A DNA stretch of 64,000 nt from contig CBDCFM010000018.1 of assembly GCA_965216035.1 (NCBI GenBank), forward strand, positions 434,001 to 498,000, given 5' to 3'. The notes beneath the pieces are model-generated. The model did no database searches. It was not told the DNA's origin and worked only from the letters and a program-made list of their open reading frames with translations. The DNA comes from G963664115 sp965216035 (GTDB lineage: Bacteria; Acidobacteriota; Terriglobia; 20CM-2-55-15). How positions within the stretch are numbered: the stretch's first letter is position 1; each line of letters starts with the position of its first letter. Shown here in pieces: positions 9,084 through 17,122 of this stretch. The translations under genes were made by a program, and so were the position numbers.

Positions 9084-9298
9084 GGCAAACCTCCAGATTC
9101 ATCATTCAGGACTGAACTGTACACACGTTTAACTAAGGCAGAGAATTATGACGTGCTTGCTCGTGTGACTTCAACTCAAGTTCGTCATATGGGCAGGAGA
9201 ATGGAGCGGGGTAGTTCCGGGATGTCCGTCAGGTCTTCGCCCTGGCTCGTCGGAACTTGAGAATTGCTTGAGAGGCTGGTTCCGGTAGGAAAGCCGTT

Positions 9299-9590
9299 TC
9301 ACGGCACCGGCAAGCGGAAGCTGTGTGCGCACTGCCGCCAAAGGGACCAGTTTTCGGTTAACTTGACCACAGCCTGTTGGACGTTCACTGGACGGAGATT
9401 GCGGTCCGACCCCTCCTTGAATACGTATTTCTGGATCTTTCCTGTGGCGGTTTTTGGCAGCTCGGTCACGAATTCGACCTTGCGAGGGGCCTTGAAATGC
9501 GCCATGTGGTCCCGCGCATGCCTGATCAACTCAGCTTCAGTCAGGCTGGCATCTCGGGCCAAGACCACAAACGCTTGAGGGGCCTCGCCC
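9299..9590 (-). pseudogene. C-terminal fragment of an acyl-CoA synthetase (AMP-binding enzyme)
   Basis: The reading frame contains the C-terminal lid domain of AMP-forming acyl-CoA ligases: WGEAPQAFVVL, ELIRHARDHMAHFKAPR and the invariant LPKTATGKIQK with the catalytic Lys. The large N-terminal AMP-binding domain is absent; upstream the frame runs into antisense IS91 sequence at about 9590. This is a truncated gene end cut off when IS91 DNA was joined here. Confidence 0.85.
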
Positions 9591-9897
9591 CACTCGGTCG
9601 TGTCTTTCGCGGCAAGTTTCTCGACGGCCTCAAAGACCTTGTCGCCTCCGACCAAGTCCGTTTCCCGCCAAAGCTTCAGGCCCTGAAAGATCCGATCCGT
9701 TTCCGTGCCTGGATTCGGGGTCTTCACATCCACCCCTGGGTCGTCTATCCCAAACCGCCCTTCGGCGGTCCCGAACAGGTTCTCCGGTATTTGGGCCGTT
9801 ACACCCATCGCGTGGCGATCTCCAACCACCGACTCATCAGTTTCGACGGCAATCAGGTTCAGTTTGACCTTGCCTGGATTCGACGTACACCAGTTCC

Positions 9898-10761
9898 CTA
9901 AGCAGTCATAAGGTTGGACTCCACATCGACCGGAGTCTTGTAGCCGATCGATGAGTGTATCCGTCTTTGATTATAGAAGCCTTCGATCCAGTCGACGATA
10001 TCGAGCCTGGCCAGGGCTCGAGTGTCGTAGCGCAGCTGATGGATGCGCTCGACTTTCAGCGTTTTGAAGAAGCTCTCCATGGGGGAGTTGTCCCAGCAAT
10101 TGGCCCTCCGGCTCATCGATTGAATCATCCGGTAGTCTTTGATCAACCGCTGGTGGCTGTCGCTGGCGTATTGAGTGCCGCGATCCGAGTGCATGATCAG
10201 ACCCACAGCTGGCTTGCGACGCCAGTACGCCGACTTCAAGGCCTGGCAAACTAAGTCGGCCTTGATCCGATCACTCATCGACCAGCCCACGATTCTGCGG
10301 CTGGCCAGATCCATGACGCAGGCCAGATAGAGCCAGCCTTCGCCCGTGGCGATATAGGTGATGTCACCGAGCCATGCCTGATTGACTTGCCAGCCATCAA
10401 AGCGTCGATCCAGTATGTTGGAGGCGATCGGCTTGTGATGGGCCGAATCGGTCGTCACCCGATAGGGCCTCTTGTAGACCGGCCGCAGACCCTGTCGCTT
10501 CAGGCTATGGCGCACCCGTTCGTGGCCGACCTGAACACCCTGATCACGCAGCCCCCGCACGATCCGTGGCCGACCGTAGCTGCGCTTACTGCCCGCGTGA
10601 ATCGCCGCCACCTGGGCATCGAGTACCGCATTGGCCATTGAGCGATTACTGGGTGCTCGCTTATTTCTCTGGTAATACCCGGTCGGCGACACATCAAGCT
10701 GGCGGCACATTCGGGTCACGCTGTATTGGTCGCGATGTTCTTTGATCCAGGCATACTTCAC
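9898..10761 (-). CDS. IS3 OrfB transposase, DDE integrase domain
   Basis: The 287 residues contain the HTH_21-like start KYAWIKEHRDQYSVTRMC and an rve-type integrase core: WLGDITYIAT (first Asp), MHSDRGTQY (second Asp) and SPMESFFKTLK (Glu). It overlaps the end of orfA and lies in its -1 frame. An A7 tract near 10791-10797 in orfA can produce the usual OrfAB fusion (reading KKSGGVFRERVAVKYAW). Confidence 0.93.
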   Translation of the reverse strand: MKYAWIKEHRDQYSVTRMCRQLDVSPTGYYQRNKRAPSNRSMANAVLDAQVAAIHAGSKRSYGRPRIVRGLRDQGVQVGHERVRHSLKRQGLRPVYKRPYRVTTDSAHHKPIASNILDRRFDGWQVNQAWLGDITYIATGEGWLYLACVMDLASRRIVGWSMSDRIKADLVCQALKSAYWRRKPAVGLIMHSDRGTQYASDSHQRLIKDYRMIQSMSRRANCWDNSPMESFFKTLKVERIHQLRYDTRALARLDIVDWIEGFYNQRRIHSSIGYKTPVDVESNLMTA

Positions 10762-11075
10762 CGCGACTCTTTCGCGAAATACGCCGCCGCTTTTTTTACG
10801 ATTTCTAAGTCCAGCTTCGTGCTCGCCAGCTCCCGGCGCAATCGGGTGTTCTCCGCCTCGGCCTCCGCCACTGATCGCTTCACCCCCACCGTGGCGCCAT
10901 CAGCCGCCTTGAGCTTGCCTGCACGGCTTAGCTTGATCCAATTCCACAGACTCGAATCCGGAATGCCCAGTCGCTTCGCGGCACGGCTACCTCCGATCGA
11001 TTCGCCCAGCCTTACGGCCTCCACCTTGAACTCATCGGTGTACTGCCGATTCGGAACCCCATCCTTCTCGCCCAT
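10758..11075 (-). CDS. IS3 OrfA, HTH DNA-binding protein
   Basis: The 105 residues have an N-terminal helix-turn-helix (YTDEFKVEAVRLGES, SRAAKRLGIPDSSLWNW) and a C-terminal leucine-zipper helix (ENTRLRRELASTKLDLEIVKK). It supplies binding to the element ends. An A7 tract near its end is the presumed -1 frameshift site into orfB. Confidence 0.92.
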   Translation of the reverse strand: MGEKDGVPNRQYTDEFKVEAVRLGESIGGSRAAKRLGIPDSSLWNWIKLSRAGKLKAADGATVGVKRSVAEAEAENTRLRRELASTKLDLEIVKKAAAYFAKESR

Positions 11076-11482
11076 TTTCGCCCTCCGTTCATCAAAAAGT
11101 TATCAGCATTTTGATGTACGTGAAACCAGGGCAGGGTCAGTTCCGATACATCGATCGCAAGGCCGGTCACACTCCACGCATCATGGATCTCCCCACAGAC
11201 GAGTTCATCCGACGTTTCCTCTCTCACGTCTTGCCCAAAGGCTTTGTCCGTATCCGTCACTTTGGCTTTATGGCCAACTTCCGGCGCAAGGCGTCGCTTG
11301 AAACGTGCCGGCAACTACTCCGGTGCGTGCCGTCATTAACCCAAGACTCGGTGTCGTCAACTGAACCGAATTGGCGATGTCCCGACTGTCACGCTCCCAT
11401 GACGGTGCGGGAACGGCTCACCGCTGTCCAAATCGCCTTCAGACCCGGACTCCGACTATGCGCCGCTTTCGATACCTCCTAG

Positions 11483-11806
11483 CGAGGTGCGCACAACCCC
11501 ACCACGCGGACCTCTTAGCGCAGGCCATCGCATCCGTGCGTCTGCACTCTCGAATCCGTCTTCAATTCACTTCGAAACTCGACGCCCTCCTCGCACGATC
11601 CGCTTCAAAGCTACCGTCCGAACTCCGCATCCATCCGCAGTTTCCCTCCCCGGTGAGCTCTGAAAAGCTACTTTATCCATAGCTCCACCATCGCGGCTTC
11701 CCACCGGCCGCTCCCTTCAAATTCTGTTATCGAAATTGTCGCGGTAGAAACTGATCGGCACGTCCTGCGACATTCGGCGCCGTTTCAATTCCGATCAACA
11801 CTAGGG
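11483..11806. other. No gene seen; probable IS91 3' non-coding tail
   Basis: No open frame with a recognisable product was found. The stretch follows the IS91 transposase end and probably includes its origin end, but I could not define the terminus. Confidence 0.4.
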
Positions 11807-11868
11807 ATTTAACAGGCACTGACCTCGGAAACTAGGGCACTGGCACCCGTTCCTTCAGTTCTAAGATA
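11807..11868 (-). pseudogene. Second 3' stub of a kinase-propeller gene
   Basis: Minus-strand 11832-11861 encodes ELKERVPVP and a stop, the family tail. Together with the preceding block GGATTTAACAGGCACTGACC it is a direct repeat of 7463-7535. The two stubs bracket the aldehyde dehydrogenase and the IS91/IS3 nest. Confidence 0.65.
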
Positions 11869-11870
11869 AA

Positions 11871-13544
11871 TCAGTTCGTCCCACTGCCGTCAAGAAAGGC
11901 CCTGAGACGGCGACTCCTGCTCGGGTCGCGCAACTTCCTCAACGCCTTCGCTTCAATTTGTCGGATGCGCTCCCTACACACGGCAAAGTTCTGTCCGACT
12001 TCTTCCAGCGTATGCTCGGTTCCGTCCTCCAGGCCAAAGCGCATCTTGATCACACGCTCTTCGCGCGGCGTCAAGGTATTCAGGGCTTGCTCGGTCATTT
12101 CCTTCACGTGGACTTTGATTACCGCGTCGAACGGCGAGACGGCATCCCGATCCTCGATGAAGTCACCCAGTTGAGAGTCTTCCTCTTTTCCGATGGGGGT
12201 CTCCAAGGAAAGGGGCTCCCGAGCGATCTTCAAAACCTTCCGCACCTTCGAAACCGCGATGTCCGTTCGTGCAGCGATTTCATCGTTTGTGGGCTCGCGC
12301 CCCAGTTCCTGCTCCAGCGCCCGCGACGTCCGGATCAACTTGTTGATTGTCTCGATCAAATGGACAGGAATCCGAATGGTTGGGGCCTGGTTGGCGATGG
12401 CGCGCGTGACGGCCTGTCGAATCCACCAGGTGGCATATGTGGAAAACTTGTAGCCTCGCCGATACTCGAACTTGTCAACGGCCCTCATCAAGCCGATGTT
12501 GCCTTCCTGGATCAAATCGAGAAACTGCAATCCCCGTTTCGTATACTTCTTGGCGATCGAGACGACGAGCCGGAGGTTGGCCTCCGCCATTTCCTTCTTG
12601 GCGTTTTCGGCCTCGATCGCCGCGAGGACGATAGTCTGAAGCGCCCGCCGAACCTCCAGAGCCGTCGTCTTATGCTCCTCCTCAAATGCCTTGATCTTCT
12701 GTTTGACCGCTCGAATCTCATTCTGGACGTTTTTCCCGTACTCCTTCCTGGTGTGGCCGGCCCTGCGTTGGAGTCGGTCCAGTTTCTGCTCCAGGGGACG
12801 AACCGTGCCTACAGCATCTCGCACTAGCAGGACCAGACTATCCTTCAGACTCGGCGAATAGGTCAAGGACCGGAACGATCGCGACAACTCGATTCGGCTT
12901 CTACCCAGTCGCCAACTCGCCTTGCGATGCTCCTTGGGTTTGCGGGTTCTAGGAATTCCAGCGAGCCGAATGCGGTGCGTGTTGACCGTCCGGTAGATCC
13001 TGGTCATGCCCGCCATCGCTTCAAGCGTTTCAGTATGGCGTTGCTCGATCGTCCCCTCGGTGAGGTCGCCGTGGTTGAACTGGAGCAAATCCTTGATGAC
13101 ACTGGGGTCTTTCTTGAGATCGCCACCCAACATCAGGATCCTGCGGATGATGATCGGCGAACGAGATAGCGCTTTGAGAACACGCCGCTGTCCCCGCTCG
13201 ATCCGCTTGGCGATCTCGACCTCCCCATCCCGAGTCAGCAGGGGGACGACTCCCATCTCTCGGAGGTACATCCGAACCGGATCGTTAGTCTTTTCGAACG
13301 CAGCCGCGGATGTCTTCTCACGAGTCGGTTTCTCAGTCGTAGGGGAGGCAAAAGATTGGTCTTCGGTCTCGATGACCTCGATGCCTGCGCTCCCTAAGGC
13401 TGCGAAGAGATCGTCGAGGTTCTCCGCAGACGCGCTGATTTCCGTAGGCAGGAGATCGCTGACTTCTTCGTAAAGCAGGTATCCCTTCTCCTTGCCCATG
13501 TCGATGAGCTTCTGTACTTTATCGTACTTAAATTCGAGTCCCAT
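11871..13544 (-). CDS. rpoD: RpoD-like group 1 sigma factor with unusual substitutions
   Basis: A 557-residue sigma-70 protein. Region 1.1 (residues 1-60), region 1.2 (DPVRMYLREMGVVPLL), regions 2.1-2.4 (LVVSIAKKYTKRGLQFLDLI, YKFSTYATWWIRQAV), region 3 and region 4.2 are all present. Two places deviate from the otherwise near-invariant primary-sigma sequence. The segment after region 2.4 reads ANQAPTIRIP (Asn385 and Pro388 replace Asp and Arg of ADQARTIRIP). The -35 recognition helix reads VCRERIRQIE (Cys523 replaces Thr). It may therefore be a second, specialised RpoD copy carried on the element rather than the housekeeping factor. It could also be the only one, since the rest of the genome is not visible. 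Confidence 0.9.
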   Translation of the reverse strand: MGLEFKYDKVQKLIDMGKEKGYLLYEEVSDLLPTEISASAENLDDLFAALGSAGIEVIETEDQSFASPTTEKPTREKTSAAAFEKTNDPVRMYLREMGVVPLLTRDGEVEIAKRIERGQRRVLKALSRSPIIIRRILMLGGDLKKDPSVIKDLLQFNHGDLTEGTIEQRHTETLEAMAGMTRIYRTVNTHRIRLAGIPRTRKPKEHRKASWRLGRSRIELSRSFRSLTYSPSLKDSLVLLVRDAVGTVRPLEQKLDRLQRRAGHTRKEYGKNVQNEIRAVKQKIKAFEEEHKTTALEVRRALQTIVLAAIEAENAKKEMAEANLRLVVSIAKKYTKRGLQFLDLIQEGNIGLMRAVDKFEYRRGYKFSTYATWWIRQAVTRAIANQAPTIRIPVHLIETINKLIRTSRALEQELGREPTNDEIAARTDIAVSKVRKVLKIAREPLSLETPIGKEEDSQLGDFIEDRDAVSPFDAVIKVHVKEMTEQALNTLTPREERVIKMRFGLEDGTEHTLEEVGQNFAVCRERIRQIEAKALRKLRDPSRSRRLRAFLDGSGTN

Positions 13545-13610
13545 GGCCCTCCAGGTTACAGACTGGTTCTGTGGAGCCGATCCATGGTGCCGGGCCGGTT
13601 GGGCGCCAAA

Positions 13611-14315
13611 TCAAGCAATGCCAAGCAGGGTTTTACCCTCTTCAGACATTCTGTCCGGAGTCCAGGGAGGATCCCAGACGACCCGCACGTCGGCGACTTT
13701 CACTCCAGGGATACGCTGAATCTTAGTCTGGGCGTCCGTGGCAATGGAGTCACCCATCCCACAACCTTGAGCGGTGAGTGTCATCTTCACGTCCACTTGG
13801 CTTCCGCCCTCAGTGTGCGGAGCCACCTGGAGATCATATATAAGGCCGAGATCCACGATATTGACGGGAATCTCGGGGTCGAAACAGGTCCTCAGTTGAG
13901 CCCAGATTTCCGCCGCGAGGTCCTCTGTTGGGATCGCCTCCGCTCTGGCTTCAGGACCTGGCGGCTCTGCCGCAACCTCCATACCAATTGCATCCGCGTC
14001 CTGACCGGCGAGTCGGAACAATCCTCCATGCGAGGGTAGGCGTAGGGTATAGGAGCCGCCCAGCGCCTGGGTGATGGAGACGGAGGCCCCCGCCAACAGC
14101 CGTTGGATACGGCCGCCCGGAATCTCGACGACTTCACAGTCTCGGGTGATCTGAATCTGGCCGCTCTTCCCTATGGGGGGCGGAGTACCTGCTTGCGCCG
14201 AACCCTCGGGAGGATCCTTCAGTGACATGGCTGGAGGACTGACGTTTGTGGGAAGGTCCGTGTCTTCCGACTTGGACATTGCGTTCCTAAAAATTCTTGA
14301 GAGTAGTCTTGCCAC
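13611..14315 (-). CDS. sufT: SufT-type Fe-S maturation protein (DUF59/MIP18)
   Basis: About 234 residues. The N-terminal half resembles SufT (VEIPGGRIQRLLAGASVSI, TQALGGSYTLRL). The C-terminal half is a DUF59 domain with DPEIPVNIVDLGLIYDL, LTAQGCGMGDSI containing the conserved Cys, and VVWDPPWTPDRMSEEG. SufT proteins help mature or repair Fe-S proteins. The start is set at the GTG at 14315 because the region before it matches the rhodanese gene at 16000 in ribosome site, start codon and leader (VARLLSRIFR versus VATLLSRIFR). It lies 56 bp downstream of the SufR-like gene on the same strand, so co-transcription is likely. Confidence 0.85.
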   Translation of the reverse strand: MARLLSRIFRNAMSKSEDTDLPTNVSPPAMSLKDPPEGSAQAGTPPPIGKSGQIQITRDCEVVEIPGGRIQRLLAGASVSITQALGGSYTLRLPSHGGLFRLAGQDADAIGMEVAAEPPGPEARAEAIPTEDLAAEIWAQLRTCFDPEIPVNIVDLGLIYDLQVAPHTEGGSQVDVKMTLTAQGCGMGDSIATDAQTKIQRIPGVKVADVRVVWDPPWTPDRMSEEGKTLLGIA

Positions 14316-14371
14316 TGGTGTTCCCCCATTACGGCGATCCAATAAGCCTGAGCCGAGCCGGGCGACTTCCC

Positions 14372-15061
14372 TCAGGTGTTTTCACGGAAGGGCTGACGGC
14401 TGGCTTGAGCTTTCTCCTTTGCGGGCGAGGTCGGTCGTTGGATTACGTAACGACAAACCGAGTCACCCGCGAGAATATGTTCCTGGCGGTCCACCGAAGC
14501 GCCCAACGACTGTCGAATCAGTGCCAGTTCACAGGCGCACACCTGTGGATACTGGCCGGCCAGCTGCAATAGGGAACAGTTGTATTCCGTGAGTTCGAAA
14601 GTGTTTTTCCCGGTCTGGCACCATTCTGCCATGTACCCCGAGTCGCTCAAGATTCTTGCCATCTCGGCCACACGATCCTCAAACTGCTTGCCTTCCATCC
14701 GTGGTGAATGCTGGGAGGCCGCATCCATCTGCATGCGCCTAAAGATCGCGTTCAATTTGTCATCACCGTCTAACTCCACCACTGCACGGATGAAAGCGGT
14801 AATGAAAGCCTCGTAGTCGTTGGGGAAAAACGTTCTCGCTTCTTCTGTGAGTGAATAAACGTGTAAGGGACGTCCCGTGCCTTCCCGTTTAAGAGTGATG
14901 CTGACGAGGCCCGCCTTCTCAAGTGCCGTCAGGTGGTTGCGCACGGAGGCCGGTGTTACCTCTAAATCAGCGGCCATTCGTTTCGCGCTGGAAGGTCCGC
15001 TTTGCTTGAGATGTTTCAGGACTCCTACTTGGGAGGTCGTGAACCCAGGTCGCGCTTTCAT
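14372..15061 (-). CDS. sufR: SufR-like Fe-S-sensing transcriptional regulator
   Basis: The 229 residues begin with a winged HTH (GVLKHLKQSGPSSAKRMAAD, VTPASVRNHLTALEKAGLV) with a wing rich in basic residues. The C-terminal half has cysteines spaced as in SufR: NC, 12 residues, CAC, 25 residues, then C. In cyanobacterial and mycobacterial SufR such cysteines hold a [4Fe-4S] cluster that controls repression of Fe-S assembly genes. Its position next to sufT and divergent from a ferredoxin/NuoI/rhodanese/Rieske run fits a local Fe-S regulator. The palindromes at 15091-15134 are candidate operators. The exact cluster type is inferred. Confidence 0.8.
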   Translation of the reverse strand: MKARPGFTTSQVGVLKHLKQSGPSSAKRMAADLEVTPASVRNHLTALEKAGLVSITLKREGTGRPLHVYSLTEEARTFFPNDYEAFITAFIRAVVELDGDDKLNAIFRRMQMDAASQHSPRMEGKQFEDRVAEMARILSDSGYMAEWCQTGKNTFELTEYNCSLLQLAGQYPQVCACELALIRQSLGASVDRQEHILAGDSVCRYVIQRPTSPAKEKAQASRQPFRENT

Positions 15062-15090
15062 TTCAGTATCTTACCTCCTCTTGCGGGCTA

Positions 15091-15134
15091 TTTTATTAAT
15101 AAAACTAGTTTATACTATATATAGGTTATAAACT
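15091..15134. promoter_or_regulatory. Palindromes in the divergent sufR/ferredoxin promoter region
   Basis: A perfect 14-bp palindrome TTTTATTAATAAAA (15091-15104) is followed by AGTTTATA (15107-15114), a 12-bp spacer and its exact complement TATAAACT (15127-15134). They lie in the 104-bp AT-rich gap between the divergent regulator and ferredoxin genes, which makes them candidate operators for the SufR-like protein. Confidence 0.6.
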
Positions 15135-15165
15135 CCAATAATCTCTAACGCCGGGGAGTTTTTGG

Positions 15166-15432
15166 GTGACCTATATCATCGCCGAACCGTGTATCGACAC
15201 GAAAGACACGGCTTGTGTGGATGTATGTCCCGTCGATTGCATTCATCCGAAGGAGGACGAGCCGGAGTTCGATGAGAGCACGATGCTCTACATCAATCCG
15301 GAAGAATGCATCGACTGTGGAGCCTGTGAACCTGCATGCCCGGTGACAGCGATCTTTCCTGAGGACAATGTCCCGGAAAAGTGGAAGGAATATATCGTGA
15401 CGAACTACGAGCACTTTGGCGTCGCGCCATAG
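15166..15432 (+). CDS. fdxA: Seven-iron (3Fe-4S/4Fe-4S) ferredoxin
   Basis: An 88-residue electron carrier. The first cluster motif is spaced C-x7-C-x3-C with Cys-Pro (PCIDTKDTACVDVCPVDC), typical of the 7Fe FdxA type. The second is a classic CIDCGACEPACP. Acidic residues dominate the rest. The start is the GTG at 15166, preceded by GGGGAG with 7-nt spacing. It opens the plus-strand Fe-S cluster, divergent from the SufR-like gene, and lies 17 bp upstream of the NuoI-like gene. Confidence 0.93.
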   Translation: MTYIIAEPCIDTKDTACVDVCPVDCIHPKEDEPEFDESTMLYINPEECIDCGACEPACPVTAIFPEDNVPEKWKEYIVTNYEHFGVAP

Positions 15433-15449
15433 GATCGACGACTGGCCCC

Positions 15450-15920
15450 ATGAACTTGCACCGCAAAGAACATAGCTTTTTCGCGAAGCTTTTCCTGTTA
15501 GATCTCGTGAAGGGGTTGCTGCTGACCTTTTCCTACCAGCGTCCCTCCAAGAACTACACTGAACAGTATCCGAAAACTCGGCCGAAGATAGCCGAGCGAT
15601 TTCGCGGCGCTCCAAGACTGAACAACGATCCAATAACTGGGCAGACGCTCTGCATCTCCTGCAACCTGTGTGCGCTGGCGTGTCCAGAATATTGCATCGA
15701 AGTCCGGTGGGATCGAAATGACGCAGGCAGGAAAGAGCTGACAACGTTCACATTCGATCTTGCACGATGCATGTTCTGTGGTCTGTGCGAAGACGCCTGC
15801 CCTACTCCGGCCCTTGAGTTAACCCAAGAGTTCGAGTTGTCTTCCTATCGTCGAGGCGAGATGAAGTGGGACCGTCAGAAGCTGGAAGGAGGACACCAGC
15901 CTCTCGTATACACGCGTTGA
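15450..15920 (+). CDS. NuoI-like 2x[4Fe-4S] protein
   Basis: 156 residues resembling the NADH:quinone oxidoreductase chain I family. An N-terminal amphipathic membrane-associating segment (FFAKLFLLDLVKGLLLTFSY) precedes the two cluster motifs CISCNLCALACP and CMFCGLCEDACP. NuoI normally carries clusters N6a and N6b in complex I, but no other nuo genes lie here, so it may serve another electron-transfer complex with the neighbouring ferredoxin. The start is the ATG at 15450, 17 bp after the ferredoxin stop. The family assignment is firm; the physiological role is inferred. Confidence 0.85.
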   Translation: MNLHRKEHSFFAKLFLLDLVKGLLLTFSYQRPSKNYTEQYPKTRPKIAERFRGAPRLNNDPITGQTLCISCNLCALACPEYCIEVRWDRNDAGRKELTTFTFDLARCMFCGLCEDACPTPALELTQEFELSSYRRGEMKWDRQKLEGGHQPLVYTR

Positions 15921-15999
15921 CCGAGAACCACCCGGCTAGGGTGCGGAGGTCCGGAAGCGGGAACATCCACCAGAATCAATCGCTAGCGGAGGAACGCCA

Positions 16000-16686
16000 G
16001 TGGCAACATTACTTTCAAGAATTTTCCGAATGACAACATCCAAGTCCGAACCCACAAATCGTACTACGGATGTGAGCCCTGACCTCTCGTTACTGAATGA
16101 ACCTGCCGACGATTCACCCCAACCGCCCGTGCCCACCACATCAGAGGCTTCAAGCGGGACCCCGCAGGAACTTTCGGGATCGTGGCCAATGGAACAGGTT
16201 CTGAACGTCTATCCGTCGGCCCAGAGGGCGCTGTTCCAGAGATACCACGTTGGCGGATGCAGCAGTTGCGGTTTCCAGCCTAACGATACGCTCGAGGCCG
16301 TTTGCGTGAGCCACGAACTTGAAGTCGGAGAGGTCACTGAATTCATCAAAGAGAGCCAGGAAATGGAGCGCCAACTGGAGGTCACACCCCAGGTTGTTGT
16401 TGAGCAACTGAAAAGAGGAGAAGTCAAGCTTCTGGACGTCCGCACGCCGGAGGAGTATGCGATCACCAGAATCGCGGAGTCCACTTTGATCGATCAGGAA
16501 GTTGCTAGAGAGATCATCGAAAGATGGCCGAAAGATACGGCCATCGTTACGGTGTGCCACCATGGCATCCGGAGCCTCGATGCCGCCGCATATTTCAAGG
16601 GTCACGGATTCCAGAACGTGAAAAGCATGAAGGGTGGGATCGATGCCTGGTCTGTTCAGATAGATCCCAGCGTTGTCCGTTATTGA
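16000..16686 (+). CDS. CxxC-domain protein fused to a rhodanese
   Basis: 228 residues in two parts. A central domain contains QRYHVGGCSSCGFQPNDTL, a CxxC motif like those in small redox or hydrid (DUF1858/ScdA-like) domains. The C-terminal rhodanese domain (about 130-228) has LLDVRTPEEY and the active-site loop VCHHGIRS with the persulfide-forming Cys. The first 30 residues resemble those of SufT (LLSRIFR...TSKSE). The start is a GTG with GGAGGA six bases upstream. A role in sulfur delivery or sensing for Fe-S proteins is likely but inferred from context. Confidence 0.85.
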   Translation: MATLLSRIFRMTTSKSEPTNRTTDVSPDLSLLNEPADDSPQPPVPTTSEASSGTPQELSGSWPMEQVLNVYPSAQRALFQRYHVGGCSSCGFQPNDTLEAVCVSHELEVGEVTEFIKESQEMERQLEVTPQVVVEQLKRGEVKLLDVRTPEEYAITRIAESTLIDQEVAREIIERWPKDTAIVTVCHHGIRSLDAAAYFKGHGFQNVKSMKGGIDAWSVQIDPSVVRY

Positions 16687-16785
16687 TTATCCAACGGTAA
16701 GAACGGGCGTTGAGGCCAACGCCAGCCCCCGCCTGAAGCTTTCGCAAAGCATGAGAGTGCCCGTCAATCTGTAGGACAGTACGCA

Positions 16786-17118
16786 ATGAAAACAAAAGAG
16801 GTCGTTGTCCTGAGCCGGGAAACAATGCTGCGGGCTCAGGCAGAAATCGGCCGCTGTGAAGCCTGTTCTGAGGGCGCCGACATTATCTTCGATTTGATTC
16901 TAGATCAAGTGACCGGCAGGGATCCATCGACCACTGACTACTTCTTATCAGAGCTTTCGATGTGCCCTGAGTGCGGCACACCCGTTTTGGAGGACACACT
17001 TGTCGAACCTGCTGGAATGGAAAAGGCAGATTGGATCACTCCATCCTTTTCTGAGTTGATTCAAAGAGCCGTTTGCGACAGGTCCATCTTGTTACTAAGA
17101 AATCGAGGAGGGCAATAA
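16786..17118 (+). CDS. Conserved-looking small CxxC/zinc-ribbon protein
   Basis: 110 residues of unknown function. It has two Cys pairs, CEAC near residue 24 and CPEC near 64 (CPECGTPVLEDTLVEP), a pattern that suggests a structural zinc site. No transmembrane segment or signal peptide is visible. It lies 4 bp before the Rieske gene and 100 bp after the rhodanese gene, so it belongs to the same Fe-S operon. Confidence 0.7.
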   Translation: MKTKEVVVLSRETMLRAQAEIGRCEACSEGADIIFDLILDQVTGRDPSTTDYFLSELSMCPECGTPVLEDTLVEPAGMEKADWITPSFSELIQRAVCDRSILLLRNRGGQ

Positions 17119-17122
17119 CGAT

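Larger units (their letters stand above)
9865..11139 (-). mobile_element. IS3-family element inserted in IS91
   Basis: The 1275-bp element has inverted repeats TGACCTTGCCTGGATTC (left) and TGACCCTGCCCTGGTTTC (right, complement). It is flanked by a 3-bp GTT target duplication (9862-9864, 11140-11142). It carries orfA and orfB on the minus strand in the usual IS3 arrangement. Confidence 0.95.
9585..11482 (+). pseudogene. IS91-family transposase, 5' truncated and split by IS3
   Basis: Two pieces of a Y2/HUH-type IS91 transposase. The first, 9585-9864, reads LGRVFRGKFLDGLK ... FGGPEQVLRYLGRYTHRVAI; the second, 11140-11482, reads FRYIDRKAGHTPRIMDL ... VLPKGFVRIRHFGFMANF. Removing the IS3 and one GTT copy rejoins the frame exactly (QVQ-FRYIDR). 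The N-terminal zinc finger is missing, because the gene begins abruptly beside an acyl-CoA ligase fragment. It cannot be functional. Confidence 0.88.

Noticed and set aside
11958..12827. 289-codon open frame opposite the sigma factor gene
   Set aside because: Antisense shadow of a clearly recognisable sigma-70 protein.
15145..15744. 199-codon minus-strand frame across the ferredoxin genes
   Set aside because: Antisense to two well-supported Fe-S proteins.
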